Source: Leptodontidium sp. MPI-SDFR-AT-0119 (Eukaryota; Ascomycota; Leotiomycetes; Helotiales; Leptodontidiaceae). From it: a stretch of 64,000 nt of DNA. The position numbers and the translations under genes are program-made. Numbering within the stretch: the stretch's first letter is position 1; each line of letters starts with the position of its first letter. The notes beneath the pieces were generated by a model. The model made no database searches. It was not told where the DNA came from and saw nothing but the letters and a program-made list of their open reading frames with translations. Where the stretch lies: positions 1-64,000 of the forward strand of contig JAHLEZ010000044.1 of assembly GCA_020726505.1 (NCBI GenBank). The letters are read 5' to 3'. This document shows, in pieces, positions 22,613 to 33,528 of the stretch.

Positions 22613-24686
22613 ATGTATTCTCAGCAGGATCTCAAAGCTATTGAGGCTAATTTCAATGACGAAAAGGTCGGTAGCAGTGTACTTCAGGGTATCGAGAGTA
22701 GATCAGTGACCACATCTACGACCTCTGTTCTAGAAAAGAGTACCCTGGACACACGATCCCATGTATCTAAAGGGGACTGGCACTTCCTGGCAGCTTTTGG
22801 ATGTCTATCCTTGATCAACCTTATGTGTGCTATAGATGCCACTATCCTTAGCGTGGCCTTACCGGTATGTCATACACTAGGAACTGCATTACTGAATTAT
22901 CTGTTGAGTTGAAAAAATCTAGACAATGGCTGTGAAGCTCAATGGATCAGCCATTGAAGCGTTTTGGTAAGATTGTCGCCAATGAATTCCAACTGGCGTT
23001 AATCTTCTGATTTAGGACCGGCACATCGTTCCTTCTCACATCAACCGTCTTCCAGCCATCGTGGGCATCATTCTCTCATATCTTTGGAAGAAAGCCTGTG
23101 ATTTTGCTTGCACTAAGTCTTTTCACACTGGGGGCTATAATCGCTGCTTTGGCTAATAATTTCACTCTTCTCCTTGTTGGCCGTTCCGTTCAAGGCATTG
23201 GTGGGGGAGGACTTATGGCATTAACATACGTTATTGTCATAGATATGGTCACTTTAAGGGATAGAGGGAAATGGTTCTCAATCATAAGTCTGTAGTGGGC
23301 AATTGGATCCGTCACTGGTCCTGTCATTGGTGGTGCCTTTACTGAGAAGTCTACGTGGCGTTGGATATTTTGGCTTGTATGTGAATATGACGGCTCCTCA
23401 AACAAAGTCGAGGGAGAGCTAAGGGTATAAACTAACATAGAGCAGAATATTCCGTTTTGCCTTGTTGTATTCATTACCATTCCTATTTCCCTCAAGCTGA
23501 ATCACAAGGATGGCTTGATTATTGAGAAGTTGAAGGCTATTGATTGGATAGGAACTGTTTTGTTTGTATCTTTAATCACCGGGTTTTTGATTCCCTTAAC
23601 GTGGGGTAATAGTAATCCTTCGTAGTAGTAGCACAGTTGCTAACCTTTGAGCAGGCGGTGTAATGTACGACTGGAAAAGCTGGCGAACCTTATGCCCTTT
23701 GATAATCAGCTTCACCGGCATGATTTTCTTTGTAAGCATTGGTTTCATAAAGTCAATGTCTATACTGACCTCCACCAGTTATTCTACTCCAAGTACTTCG
23801 CTTCAGAACCTCTTATTAAAGGCAGCATATTTCACAAATCGACGGCAAAAGCGGGATATTTCGGGACCTTTATTCATGGAGCTATTGTCTGGTCTCTGCT
23901 ATATTATATGCCCCTCTACTATGAGGTGGCCAAAAATTTTAACTCCATCGAATCGGGAATTGCAATTTTTCCATTTACATTCACGACGGCTCCTGCTGCA
24001 ATTGTTGTTGGTTTAATTATAACTAAGACTGGGAAATACCGACTATCTATTGTATGTTTCTTCATCACCACTCTGTTCTAACATTATTGACCTTAATAAA
24101 TAACTAACCTTCGGGACTACTTAAATAGTGGGTTGGTTGGATGTTAACTACAGTCGGCTTAGGTCTTCTTATAATCCTTAAAGAAGATACGACTACGCCT
24201 CAATGGATATTTCTTTCTCTTGCCGCAGGCCTAGGAACCGGAATTCTCTATTCGGCCCAGTCATTTGCCGTTCAAGCCTCTGCTTCAAATTCGGACCTTC
24301 CGTATGCTGCAGCAATGTATAGCTTTTTTCGTTCACTCGGTCAGACTTTTGGCGTAGCATGCGGAGGTGCCATTTTTCAAAACGCCTTCAAACACAAATT
24401 GTCCCTCAATCCTATATTGAGCCCTAATTCAACTCAATGGGCTAGAGATGTAAGTGCCATAGTACAGATTGTGAAGTCTTTACCAGATAGCAACGAAATT
24501 AAGGGAGAGATCGTGGCAGCTTATGTGGATTCATTCAGGGTGATTTGGTTAGTTATGTGTGGGCTTGCTTCGGTGGCTTTCTTGTTGAGTTTGATATTTG
24601 TTAAGGACATCTCTCTTGACAGGGAGCTTGAAACTGAGCAAGGTTTTAGATATGAAGCAAGAGCCTCGCCTCGCTCAGGTATATAG
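22613..24686 (+). pseudogene. MFS drug:H+ antiporter (DHA2 type), seven exons, one internal stop
   Basis: Exons: 22613-22864, 22923-22966, 23016-23376, 23446-23605, 23655-23731, 23779-24051 and 24129-24686. All six introns are 47-77 bp with GT..AG ends and phases agree, giving 574 codons. Family motifs are ATILSVALP in helix 1, AFWTGTSFLLTSTVFQP, SHIFGRKPVILLAL (motif A-like), VGRSVQGIGGGGL, and the antiporter motif [13 protein letters not shown]. Fourteen hydrophobic helices are plausible, and the acidic C-terminus matches fungal exporters of toxins or drugs. Codon 192 (23293-23295) is TAG in SL-stop-WAIGS, where the family usually has Gln or Met; CAG to TAG is one C-to-T change. With nothing else broken, this is a very young pseudogene, a variant allele or a sequencing error. 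No biosynthetic genes are adjacent, so the substrate is unknown. Confidence 0.85.
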
Positions 24687-25149
24687 AACTCGTTTCTTTT
24701 TCTTACCAGCCTTGTATATGGAATCGTAAAACAGAGCGAACACAAGAGCTATGATGCTGTTCATGTAGACCCTATTGTGATTTTTCTTAAAAATATCATT
24801 GAAGCAATTATCCCCTTAACCAATGAGAAGTCACTCTACCTAGCGGGGATCCCTTGGTGAGATCGCTAAATTTGAGGGGTCGATCGCTAATTGTCAGGTG
24901 CCAAGACTAAACAAGAGGTCAAGTCACGTGTCATTTTGATGTTGCAGGATTGTATTTTGCGGTCTTTGAATAGCTTGCAAGAGCATCATAATACCGGAAT
25001 AAAACAGCTAAACTTCCTTGGCGGTTTTCATTACTTACACTCTAATCTTCAAGGTGCCCGCACCAAAGTCTACCGGAATTAACTCTAAAGCAACGACTAC
25101 CTGACCAGGCGACACCCTGTAAGTTCATCATCCATTGATTGCTGAAAAG

Positions 25150-25460
25150 GAACTCAAAACATCGGCCTTGCCCTGTTGGAGGATACAAAATACAAAAGAG
25201 TGATCTCAACAAATTCCCAGACTGAAGGACCTTGAGGACTTCGGAGGGTTCGCGGACAATACGAGGCATGATGACCTTACCCTGCTAGCGGATGAGAAAG
25301 TGGGCCCCAAAGTTTTAGCTCTGGGGATAATAGATGATGACCTTTCCCTACTGGCGGATGGGAAAAATTGAAAGTGGTGACCTCGCCATGCTGGTGAACG
25401 AGGGACATGATGCTGACCTTGCCCTGCTGGACAATACGGAAAGTGGAGCTGGAAAGTCAC
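25150..25460. repeat. Degenerate minisatellite-like array, second site
   Basis: Five or so imperfect units resembling GATGACCTTACCCTGCTAG or GACCTTGCCCTGCTGGA occur, spaced 50-60 bp and separated by diverged filler. The unit is the same as at 7366-7520. Both arrays lie in intergenic sequence. Confidence 0.5.
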
Positions 25461-25632
25461 AGCTGGCGACAGGCGCAGGTCGGCAGGGGTACGAAATCTG
25501 TTTATCTAATGTGTTTTATCATTCGTGATCATCATAGGACTATCCAGCAATAACGACAAGGACCCTATCACCTGGTCCGTGAACAAGACGCCAAATAACT
25601 TCGTGGCCAGTCGAGGAGAAGCTGGCTAACAG

Positions 25633-25661
25633 CAACAACAACAACAACAACAACAACAACA
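25633..25661. repeat. (CAA)n microsatellite
   Basis: About ten tandem CAA units. No coding frame contains it convincingly. Confidence 0.9.
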
Positions 25662-26010
25662 CAGTGATAAAAAATATCTAGAACTTTAACCGAGAATAGC
25701 TCAGCTGTCTAAGAACTCAACGTTGAAACACTGACTAAAATACGCAACTACTGAAGAAATTTTGCTATTGCCTGAAATAAACGTTTTAATTACAAAGGAG
25801 CACGGCCAAAATCGGGCGGTTTTTCTGCTTCCGACGAGCGGCTCTATCTTTCTTGGCACGTGGATTCTCAACCATTCAACGACTACAATACCCTTTAAGA
25901 ATGACTTAGATTACTTTCAACAACAGCCACACAAAATGGCCTGAAAATGTGATGGGAAATGTAAAGATTTATTCATATCGCGTTAACTCAAACTTCGACG
26001 CAGAAGGGTC

Positions 26011-26720
26011 CAGTGTTCGAAATAGTATTTCCCGTATTTTGATACGCCCCACTCTAGTAGTAACCGTACAACTCTAAAAATACGTCGTAGTAACAATATC
26101 GATTTGGAAATACTACGGCGTATCAGTATGATATTTGAATATTAGTTATCACTGCCCCATATACTGATATACAGAATGCGGGGTAAAAGGAGGGGTAGAA
26201 GAGGGGTTTTCAGTCTCGTAAATAAAGCTTCAGTCTCGTAATTAGGGAAGCTAAGAGGGAGTTAAGAGCTTATTTATACTCTCCTTTCCACTTTGAGAGA
26301 TCTCCTTGCTTTTTAACCAAAATTGTAAGAGAATTTGAGACTACAGTACGCCGTAAAGAAGCCAAAACCGTAAATTGACTATCCAGATGCGCTTCCTTCC
26401 CCTAACATCTCCGCTTGTATCCTAGAAATCAACATTGCCTTGTTTTTAATGTGATTCGGAGGTGAGTCGGTGGTCCGGATGCATCCCAAGATGAAGTGGA
26501 AATGAGGATATACGTCCATGCGAACTTTGCTGACATTCGCCACCTCTTGGATAGGACTAGCTCCGTATCGAATCATACGGCCCGTATACTAATTACAGTA
26601 CAATACAGTATTATCAGTCCTTCAACTCGTAATATCTCTTTCCTAATACTGTACGGCGTACTTACCAATAGCCTCAAATACGGCGCTAGTATTACAGAAC
26701 GTATACTATTTCGAACACTG
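26011..26720. mobile_element. hAT-type MITE, 710 bp
   Basis: The ends are a perfect 18-bp inverted repeat CAGTGTTCGAAATAGTAT, flanked by an 8-bp duplication GAAGGGTC (26003-26010 and 26721-26728). CAG-type ends with 8-bp duplications are the hAT signature. No transposase is encoded, so it would need a hAT transposase in trans. Its TIR differs from those of the two other hAT elements in this window, so it is a third family. Confidence 0.88.
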
Positions 26721-26728
26721 GAAGGGTC

Positions 26729-27508
26729 TAGCTGAAATGGATAGTTTGTTCCATCTACATTTCTGAAGCCCCACCCACGATCTGGAATTCTAAGGCATAA
26801 GAGCTGGAAGCATTTCAAGGTCCCTATGAAGGAGACTTGACAAAGTTGACATCACCTACTGCTCTCCTCTTGCCTGTTCAATTAGCAAATGGTGCGACCT
26901 GTAGATAATTAATATTACCAGCCTCAAAGACACTCACATCTGCCAAAGATGTGTTGGGAAAAAATAATTTTGACAAGCACTATGATACCTGCACGGCCGT
27001 GTTACATTTCAATATTTGTACTAAAGTTGACACATATAACACAATCGTACCGTACCCTCCAATCTTTCTCTGTTTCGGTATCTATCTTTACTTCAGAGGA
27101 ATTTCGCCATTTTGGCTCTAGACTGGTACTAAATCGATGGTTTCATTTCAAGGTTATATCTGATTCAGTCAGATCTTTAGCTAAGGTCATGTCCAACCCG
27201 GGAGGAATGGAAGTAGAGTATCCACGTCCAGCTGCGAACTTAGGGTCGCTTTTAGCAAGCTAGATACCAGGTGTACATAACTTCATCTCATCGTAATTAT
27301 GCTGACGCTGGTGTTTCAAGGTGCTTCGTTGAAGATATCAGTAATCGTCATCAGGATGAGCGCTGACTTTTGACCCACAGGAGTATCATTCGACTTGTTC
27401 CAATCCATTTAAACAGCTACTTGTATTTGTCATTTGCCAGGAAAATATAGATGCACTCCAAGTATCCGACAACACATCATCTCGTGAAGTCAAATCGAAT
27501 TCCTTTCA
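26729..27508. other. Intergenic
   Basis: About 780 bp with only short frames and no recognisable product. It may hold the promoter of the acidic/Arg-Gly-rich gene that follows. Confidence 0.4.
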
Positions 27509-28569
27509 ATGTCGACCTCGAAAGATGATGAAGAGTCATACTGAAACGATCCCGTATCTGAGCCAGTGAATATTCACGAAGGAGTTGTCTCTCCAGAGGA
27601 ATCCGCCATAGATTCAGAAGAACAGAAGGAAGCGTCGGAGACAACGGATGGCGTCAACGACTTCGAGAACTCACCTGGTAGAATGCTATCTCTGCATGAA
27701 CCGATGGATGTGGATAGTGAAATGCCAGAGGCTGTTGCAGAGTCTTGGGTTGATTCGATGGACGACAGCGGAATAGACCTCTCGGGCTCTCAAAACCATA
27801 CTTACAATCAGGGCAGTATAACGGCAGAGCGGCAGGAAAACGCTTACGAGGACCACATGCCAAGGCAATAAACCCAGATATCGAGAGATAATTGGAGGCC
27901 AAGAGGAAGTCAGTTTTATTATAATCGATGGAACCAGTCAAGATCGAGTAATTGGCGTGGAGACAGTCGAGGATTCGCAGGTCAGGAACCCAGAGATCGA
28001 TGTGGTAGAGGTAGAGGTTTCAGAAATAGAGATTTCAGAAACCGGGGGCCTAGATATAGAGAATCTCGGGGTGGAAGAAGACCCTATCGATATCCACAAC
28101 GTTTTATACCACGCGGCCCATCAACCTGGAGGTTATAGGCAAGGCATGATGAAAATGGATTGAATTCCACACTGGAAAGAGGGGGGAGGAATCTGGACCG
28201 AGTTGGAGACTATCAATATCAGCGGTCGAATTTAGAGCAATAATAATAGAACCGATATTCTATAGCCTCTCGTAGAAGTTGAGACAGAAATCAATTACCA
28301 CTGGAAGAACAAAAGTCAATGACCAGGAGCAAAGAATGACGAATTTGAACTTAGTAACTCATCCCCCAATTTGATTTCAACTCAACAAAGTGGTTTAAGA
28401 AGGCAGAATAATCAGCTAAGATTCTACGCTGAGTAGAAATGAACAAGTAGACCAAACAATAAAGCATTGTCGAATACCTGTCCTAAACCTATTGTGGTAC
28501 AGGTAGGTCTGACCGGTCCTTTGGTAGAAGAGAGTGACGACGATACTGAGAAAGAGAGCAGCGTTTTAC

Positions 28570-28745
28570 TTCGCCCAGCCTAGCCTAGCCTACGGCATAG
28601 GCTAGGCTGAATGCCCTCCCCCCCCTTGGCTGGGCTGAGGCCAGGCTAACCAGAGCATACCTCAGGCGAGGCTAGGCTAGGCTGAACATAGTAAAAGGCT
28701 AGGAGTAGGAAGGCTGACCAAGGCTAGGGGTGAACTAGGGGTAAA
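28570..28745. repeat. Left subterminal AGGCTAGGCT repeats
   Basis: Dense direct and inverted copies of AGGCT and CAGCCT-type units lie just inside the left end of the hAT element and are mirrored at 31745-31900. Their GC richness contrasts with the AT-rich interior. Confidence 0.75.
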
Positions 28746-28854
28746 AAATGATGTCCGGGTAAGGAAAATGGATTTTTTCAAAGAATATCTAGTACTATAC
28801 ATACTATCTCCTCTATCTCTCTCTTCTTACTTGACCTCCACCTATTTTATGCTT

Positions 28855-31560
28855 TCCGGTCTATAATTAGCCATATTCTCAAGTACTGTGTGGCCTCAAT
28901 TAAGTCAAACTTCAATTGATAGCATTGTCCCGTAATTAAAAGCTTTCCCTGTGAAAACACCCTCTTATACTCGCTCGACATGAGAGGTATAAATGCTATA
29001 TTAAGGGCTAATTAGGCTAATCTAGCTATAGAATTGACTGCCTGTTACCTCTTCTAAAGTCAATTAGAGGCTCTTCTAACGAAATCGGCTTTAAGTCGAG
29101 CTATACCTTTAGTTAATCTTCGGGCTCGTTATCTTCTAACAAAGTCATATCTGTCTCCTTCTAGAAATCGTCTATAGTACAAGCTCTCGGCCGCTTTCCC
29201 CCTACTTCTTTAGTACCTTTAATATTAGAATCGAGATATTCGTTTTATAAAAGATTAAAAGCGTTCTTTCTGCGAGTAAGCTAAGTCTTAAAGTAGTTTC
29301 TCTACGTGTTTTAAAAGTATTTTCCACTTTAATTAAGGCCTAGTAATAACGGCCACATATATAACATTTATTTAATTTACCTTATTAAAGTATTCGTCGA
29401 GTTTAGTCTACGAATTGACTATATAACTCTTTAAATACTCAAGAGATAAAGTAACTAGCTTTAAGTTATTACATTTAACTATAAGATTATTACGTGTCTC
29501 TTCTATATGTTTAAGAAGTATATTAAGCGTTAGTATATAGTCAGAGATCGTACTACGTGAAGAATTAACCAGAGAACCTTCGCCACGTAAAGTAAGGTCG
29601 TAGAATAACTTCAAAACAGCCAGTACTTTTATAAGAGCTTATTAATCGTCTACAATTAAAATATTATATAATAACAGTTACTCTCGCTCTTCGTTAGATT
29701 GAGCTCTTTTCCGTGCCTCCGCGCTATATATATACTCGGCAAAGTTAATACAAAAGTAGTCGATTCAGTCCCGTAGCTTAATAAATCTCTTAATTATAGA
29801 ATATAAAGAGTTCTAGTAAGTAGCGTTATTAATTACTAAGTTTAAGTAGTCAAAATCTCCCTTTTCTTTACTGTTTAAGCCTTTAATATCTACAAACTTT
29901 TCCTGGCACTATAGCGATCGAGTAATAAAAATAACAATATTATAAAGCTTTCTAATAAGTCCCCTCTTTCTCTATAACTTTAATTCTTTAATTAAATCTC
30001 TATATACAGCTTAATTAACTTCTTACTTAAAAGTATTATATTCCGTACTAAAAAGAAAGGCTTTAGTAAATAAGTTAATTACATAGCCTAAACAATAAAG
30101 GCGACGTACTTTACGCCTCTAGGCGGTCATATTAGGAAAAAAGTGCTTGAGAATAACTTCAATAATAGTATCGTTATTAGTCACATTGTCTGTGACAAAG
30201 TAGCTAATATTGTCCTTTAATTCGTAGTTATTAATCACTTATATAATAACCTCCACTGGATTCTCCCCCGAATAAGAGCTATAAAGCTATCGAATAACTA
30301 GTAAAGTCTAGAAATCAAGAATTATTAAGTTAATCATATTTTCTAAAAGTAAAGGTATATAGTAAGAAAATCTAACAAATGCGTATTAGCGAATTACTCA
30401 TTTACTACGTAACATTATAGAAATCTAAGTAGTACGTTTTAATGAGCTAATTAAGCGTTATTAGAATATTTAACTATCTCCTAGAAATATTACGTGGTAA
30501 AAAAGAAACAATTAAGTAAAGTTAGACTAGATATAGGGGACACTTCTAACATCCGACTAAAAACATTAAGGTAAATATAACTTATTGATTTATTGACTCT
30601 TACGGCGTCTATATAATGTACAACGATGCCTATTAGAGCTAAATAATTAAGAGAAGTCCAAAGATTAAATAAGAAGTATATTTTACTAATAGATTAGCGT
30701 AGTTCCTCCTTTAATACCTCTTTCCAGGCTTCAAAAACAGTTATAGTCCATTTACGTATAGTTTTACTAGCCTAAAGTAACAATTAACTAATATTTGGGT
30801 ATAACACCTCTAATAGTTCAATAAATAACGTATTAACTATTAGACTAAGTAAAAGTTAATAGATAACGACAAAGGCTACTAGAACATTAATAAATGACTG
30901 TCTTTTAACTATAATAGCGACGCTAATATATACTTCAGCTTAGCGAATTAACACTTCTTCCGTTATAAGTTTACTATTCTAGTATATTATAAACTAAATT
31001 GACGTCCTCCTACTATACTCTAATATTCCGTAAGTTCACATTAAGTAATCGATTTTATTCTGAGAATTAGTAATAGAAAATTAAGTATAATCACACTATT
31101 AATACTTCTAGTACTTCCGGTTTTAAAGAGATTTGCCCCGTTTATCTTTCCTTAAGCCAATTAATACTATATATTAAATAGACAAGATATATATACCCTT
31201 AGTTACCCGGAAAAGCTCAGATACTTGCTCGAGCCCCTAATACTACACGTCCTTGACTTCCTTAGGCGTACAATATGGCTTATAAGTAATAAATCGAATC
31301 GATTTAACCTTAATTTAGTAATCTTGAAGTATATTATCAAGGACCTATTAATATTAGATTTTATCGCCTAAAGCTCTTTAAAAAGCTTGAATTTAAGGGG
31401 TATCATCACTCCGTGGATTTGTAAGCGTATCCCCTAAATTAAGAGTAGTCAAATCAGAATCGCCGTCGTTAATATTAATAGCGGTTGTAAGAGAAGCTAT
31501 ATTATAAGGTAATTCCAAAAGATAATAGATAGAAAGTAAAGAATTAAGAATTAATAAGTT
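28855..31560 (-). pseudogene. hAT transposase remnant
   Basis: Minus-strand peptides match the hAT family. At 28860-29040 the dimerisation domain reads FIPLMSSEYKRVFSQGKLLI...LIEATQYLRIW (family consensus: PAMSxECERVFS). At 29408-29614 an open stretch contains GEGSLVNSSRSTISDYILTL. The rest is so rich in TAA/TAG and A/T that only fragments are readable, and boundaries are approximate. It is non-functional. Confidence 0.7.
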
Positions 31561-31744
31561 CAAAGTTGAATTTACGAGCTAGATTCACAAAATGAATAAA
31601 AATATATACAGTGACATTAATACTACTAGAAATAAAGTTCAATTAGGTAGAAATTAATGTATTATTCATTAGAAATATCGTAGTTAAGAACTCAGCTCGT
31701 CGGAGGTTAATTACTATTACCCTATATAAAGTTACCCCTATTTT

Positions 31745-31900
31745 GCCTTGCCCAGCCTAGCCCAGCCTCCCCCCTTGGCTAGGCTAGGCTGAGCAGAAAG
31801 CTAGGCTAGGATTAGGCTAGGAGTAGCTGCTTGGAGGACAGGCGAGGAGGAGGAAGGCTTGGGCAGGCTGACTTGGGCGGAGGCTAGGCTGGGCGAAGTC
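31745..31900. repeat. Right subterminal AGGCTAGGCT repeats
   Basis: Counterpart of the left array, with the units mostly in the opposite orientation. Retention of both arrays while the coding part decayed suggests they resist, or lie outside, the mutational process that damaged the interior. Confidence 0.75.
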
Positions 31901-32316
31901 ATACGCTGAAAGAGAGTGACAACGATGCTAAGGAAGAGAGTGACTTAGATGACAGAGATGACGAAATGGAAGATGATGATAAGAAGAGTGGTTTTAAGTT
32001 ACTTTTACTTGAATCTGACATCTGTATATTGACTTCGAATAAGTTTAACAGTCTTAACAATTTGTTCAAATGGCTAGTCTTCCACATAGGTTAGGCGCAT
32101 TTGATATCTCATTATATAAAAGTGTCGACCTAGCAAATGCTTATAATGAAAGCCTTTGGAAAGGAGCGAAACTCAAATCAAACTTCGTTCTTTTCGAAAA
32201 AAAAACTAGAGAAACGCTGTAGGCTAAATACTGGAACAAATAGATATCCACTTACTGATGGGTTCGTTAATAATTCTGTTTGTGGGAGAATATGCTAATT
32301 TAAATCTAGCGCACAT

Positions 32317-33528
32317 ATGATTTTTCAAATCCGGTGTCAATTGACTCAAGAGGATCATTTTGCAGGCAAAGTAAATTTTCGTGATAATGAATACCTTGCA
32401 CTTTTGGATTGCAAATCACTAAAGTACAAGGTGGCCAACTTTGGAAAATTGGCGGTCGAAAATGGTTGGCCATCATACCCAGAATACACCGACCATTGGA
32501 CTTATCACTCAGGGCTTATTGCTTTGGTAGCCAGGAACAAGAAACTCCACTTTTTTTCGATTGATACCTCATTGGAATCCGAATCGGAATCTGAATTGAA
32601 ACTAGAACGTGTCGAATTCACCACTACATATGATCCTACTTCAACAAAACGAATAAATGATATAGCCATCAACAAGTATTATGTGTGCCTTTCTATATTT
32701 GACCAACACCTGAATTCTTACATTGAGGTATTAGATAGAAAGGCATCGAGTACGCAAAATATTTTGAACACTAGAGGCAGATTCGCAAATGATGTACTTC
32801 TTCAAAAGAATACTATGATTGCCACCTTTGACTCAGCAACATGCTATTGGGACCTCGAAAAGGATATGAAAGATCCATTTAAGATAGAAGGCCCTGTTGT
32901 GAACCAATGGAATCCAAATGTTCATCCAACTCTTGGGACTAGGGCACTTAACCAGCACATATCCACAAATGAAATTGAAAACAGCGAAGGGGCTCGACAA
33001 TTTTGGGATAATGTAGAATCGTCTTGGGACAGTTCAAATTGTGCAAAGCTCGACGAACTCTTACCTAGCTTTATTCTGGATTTATGCAACAAGAATAATA
33101 TTCCTTCTACGGTATATTATCGAATAGATACAAACTGCCAGTATTTAGTACTGAGTCCTGACACTAATAACACACAGCATGAACACTACTGGGGAGACGA
33201 TGAGTTAGACTTTGAATATTCGGAGCATGGTCCAGATATTCCAAGAGAGTTTTACATCTTTGATATTCTTAGTATGTCACAGCTTCATGCATTTACAGTA
33301 CCAACTCCACCTAGGCTTGGAAAGTTTGTAAATTTCGGTATTGCTGGAAATATGATTGTTCTTATGCATTCGCAAGGCATTTGTCGAATTACAATGCAAT
33401 CTTCAACAACAATGCTAAATGAAATCGTTTCAGAGAATCTATCATCTTATCAATTGAGTTGGGGAAGTTCAATTAAACAAGATACAGAGGCATTGAAGTT
33501 GACTTCAGCCGAACTTGATGAGGAGTAA
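32317..33528 (+). CDS. Hypothetical protein, 403 residues, single exon
   Basis: A long uninterrupted frame starts at ATG 32317. The protein has no signal peptide or membrane helix. It shows alternating short hydrophobic and polar segments (for example EYLALLDCKSLKYKV, LIALVARNKKLHFFSID, TMIATFDSATCYWDLE, YLVLSPDT, FYIFDILSMSQLHAF). These read like successive beta-strands of a propeller such as a WD40-like fold, but no canonical GH/WD dipeptides are regular enough to claim that family. The C-terminal part includes an acidic loop. No family was recognised. It is preserved although its neighbours are decayed, which argues for a living gene. Confidence 0.65.
   Translation: MIFQIRCQLTQEDHFAGKVNFRDNEYLALLDCKSLKYKVANFGKLAVENGWPSYPEYTDHWTYHSGLIALVARNKKLHFFSIDTSLESESESELKLERVEFTTTYDPTSTKRINDIAINKYYVCLSIFDQHLNSYIEVLDRKASSTQNILNTRGRFANDVLLQKNTMIATFDSATCYWDLEKDMKDPFKIEGPVVNQWNPNVHPTLGTRALNQHISTNEIENSEGARQFWDNVESSWDSSNCAKLDELLPSFILDLCNKNNIPSTVYYRIDTNCQYLVLSPDTNNTQHEHYWGDDELDFEYSEHGPDIPREFYIFDILSMSQLHAFTVPTPPRLGKFVNFGIAGNMIVLMHSQGICRITMQSSTTMLNEIVSENLSSYQLSWGSSIKQDTEALKLTSAELDEE

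Larger units (their letters stand above)
24687..26002. other. Intergenic with repeats
   Basis: No gene is supported. It contains the minisatellite-like array at 25150-25460 and a (CAA)n microsatellite at 25633-25661. Open frames here are artefacts of the repeats. Confidence 0.45.
28559..31908 (-). mobile_element. hAT transposon, 3.35 kb, decayed
   Basis: The ends start CAGCGT and share ACTTCGCCCAGCCTAGCCT, about 28 bp with two mismatches. They are flanked by an 8-bp duplication AAAGAGAG (28551-28558 and 31909-31916). Both subterminal regions (28570-28745 and 31745-31900) are crowded with AGGCTAGGCT-type repeats, which in hAT elements can bind transposase. The interior is AT-rich with remnants of a minus-strand transposase. 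Confidence 0.88.
27509..32089 (+). pseudogene. Acidic and Arg/Gly-rich protein gene, split by a hAT element
   Basis: ATG 27509 opens a frame beginning MSTSKDDEES, interrupted by TGA after ESY, then open from 27545 to a TAA at 27869. The same frame then continues with an Arg/Gly/Tyr-rich stretch (GRGRGFRNRDFRNRGPRYR) until TAG at 28137. Further stops, including TAA-TAA-TAG in a row, follow as expected of C-to-T changes in Gln codons. The frame reaches the 28559 insertion as GPLVEESDDDTEKES and resumes after it as SDNDAKEESDLDDRDD, ending at a TAG near 32089. Low-complexity acidic plus RGG-like composition suggests an RNA- or chromatin-associated protein, but no domain was recognised. It was disabled by point mutations and by the insertion. 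Confidence 0.6.

Noticed and set aside
25206..25460. Minus-strand open frame over the minisatellite-like array
   Set aside because: The frame follows the repeat and is not continued by start, splice or homology signals.
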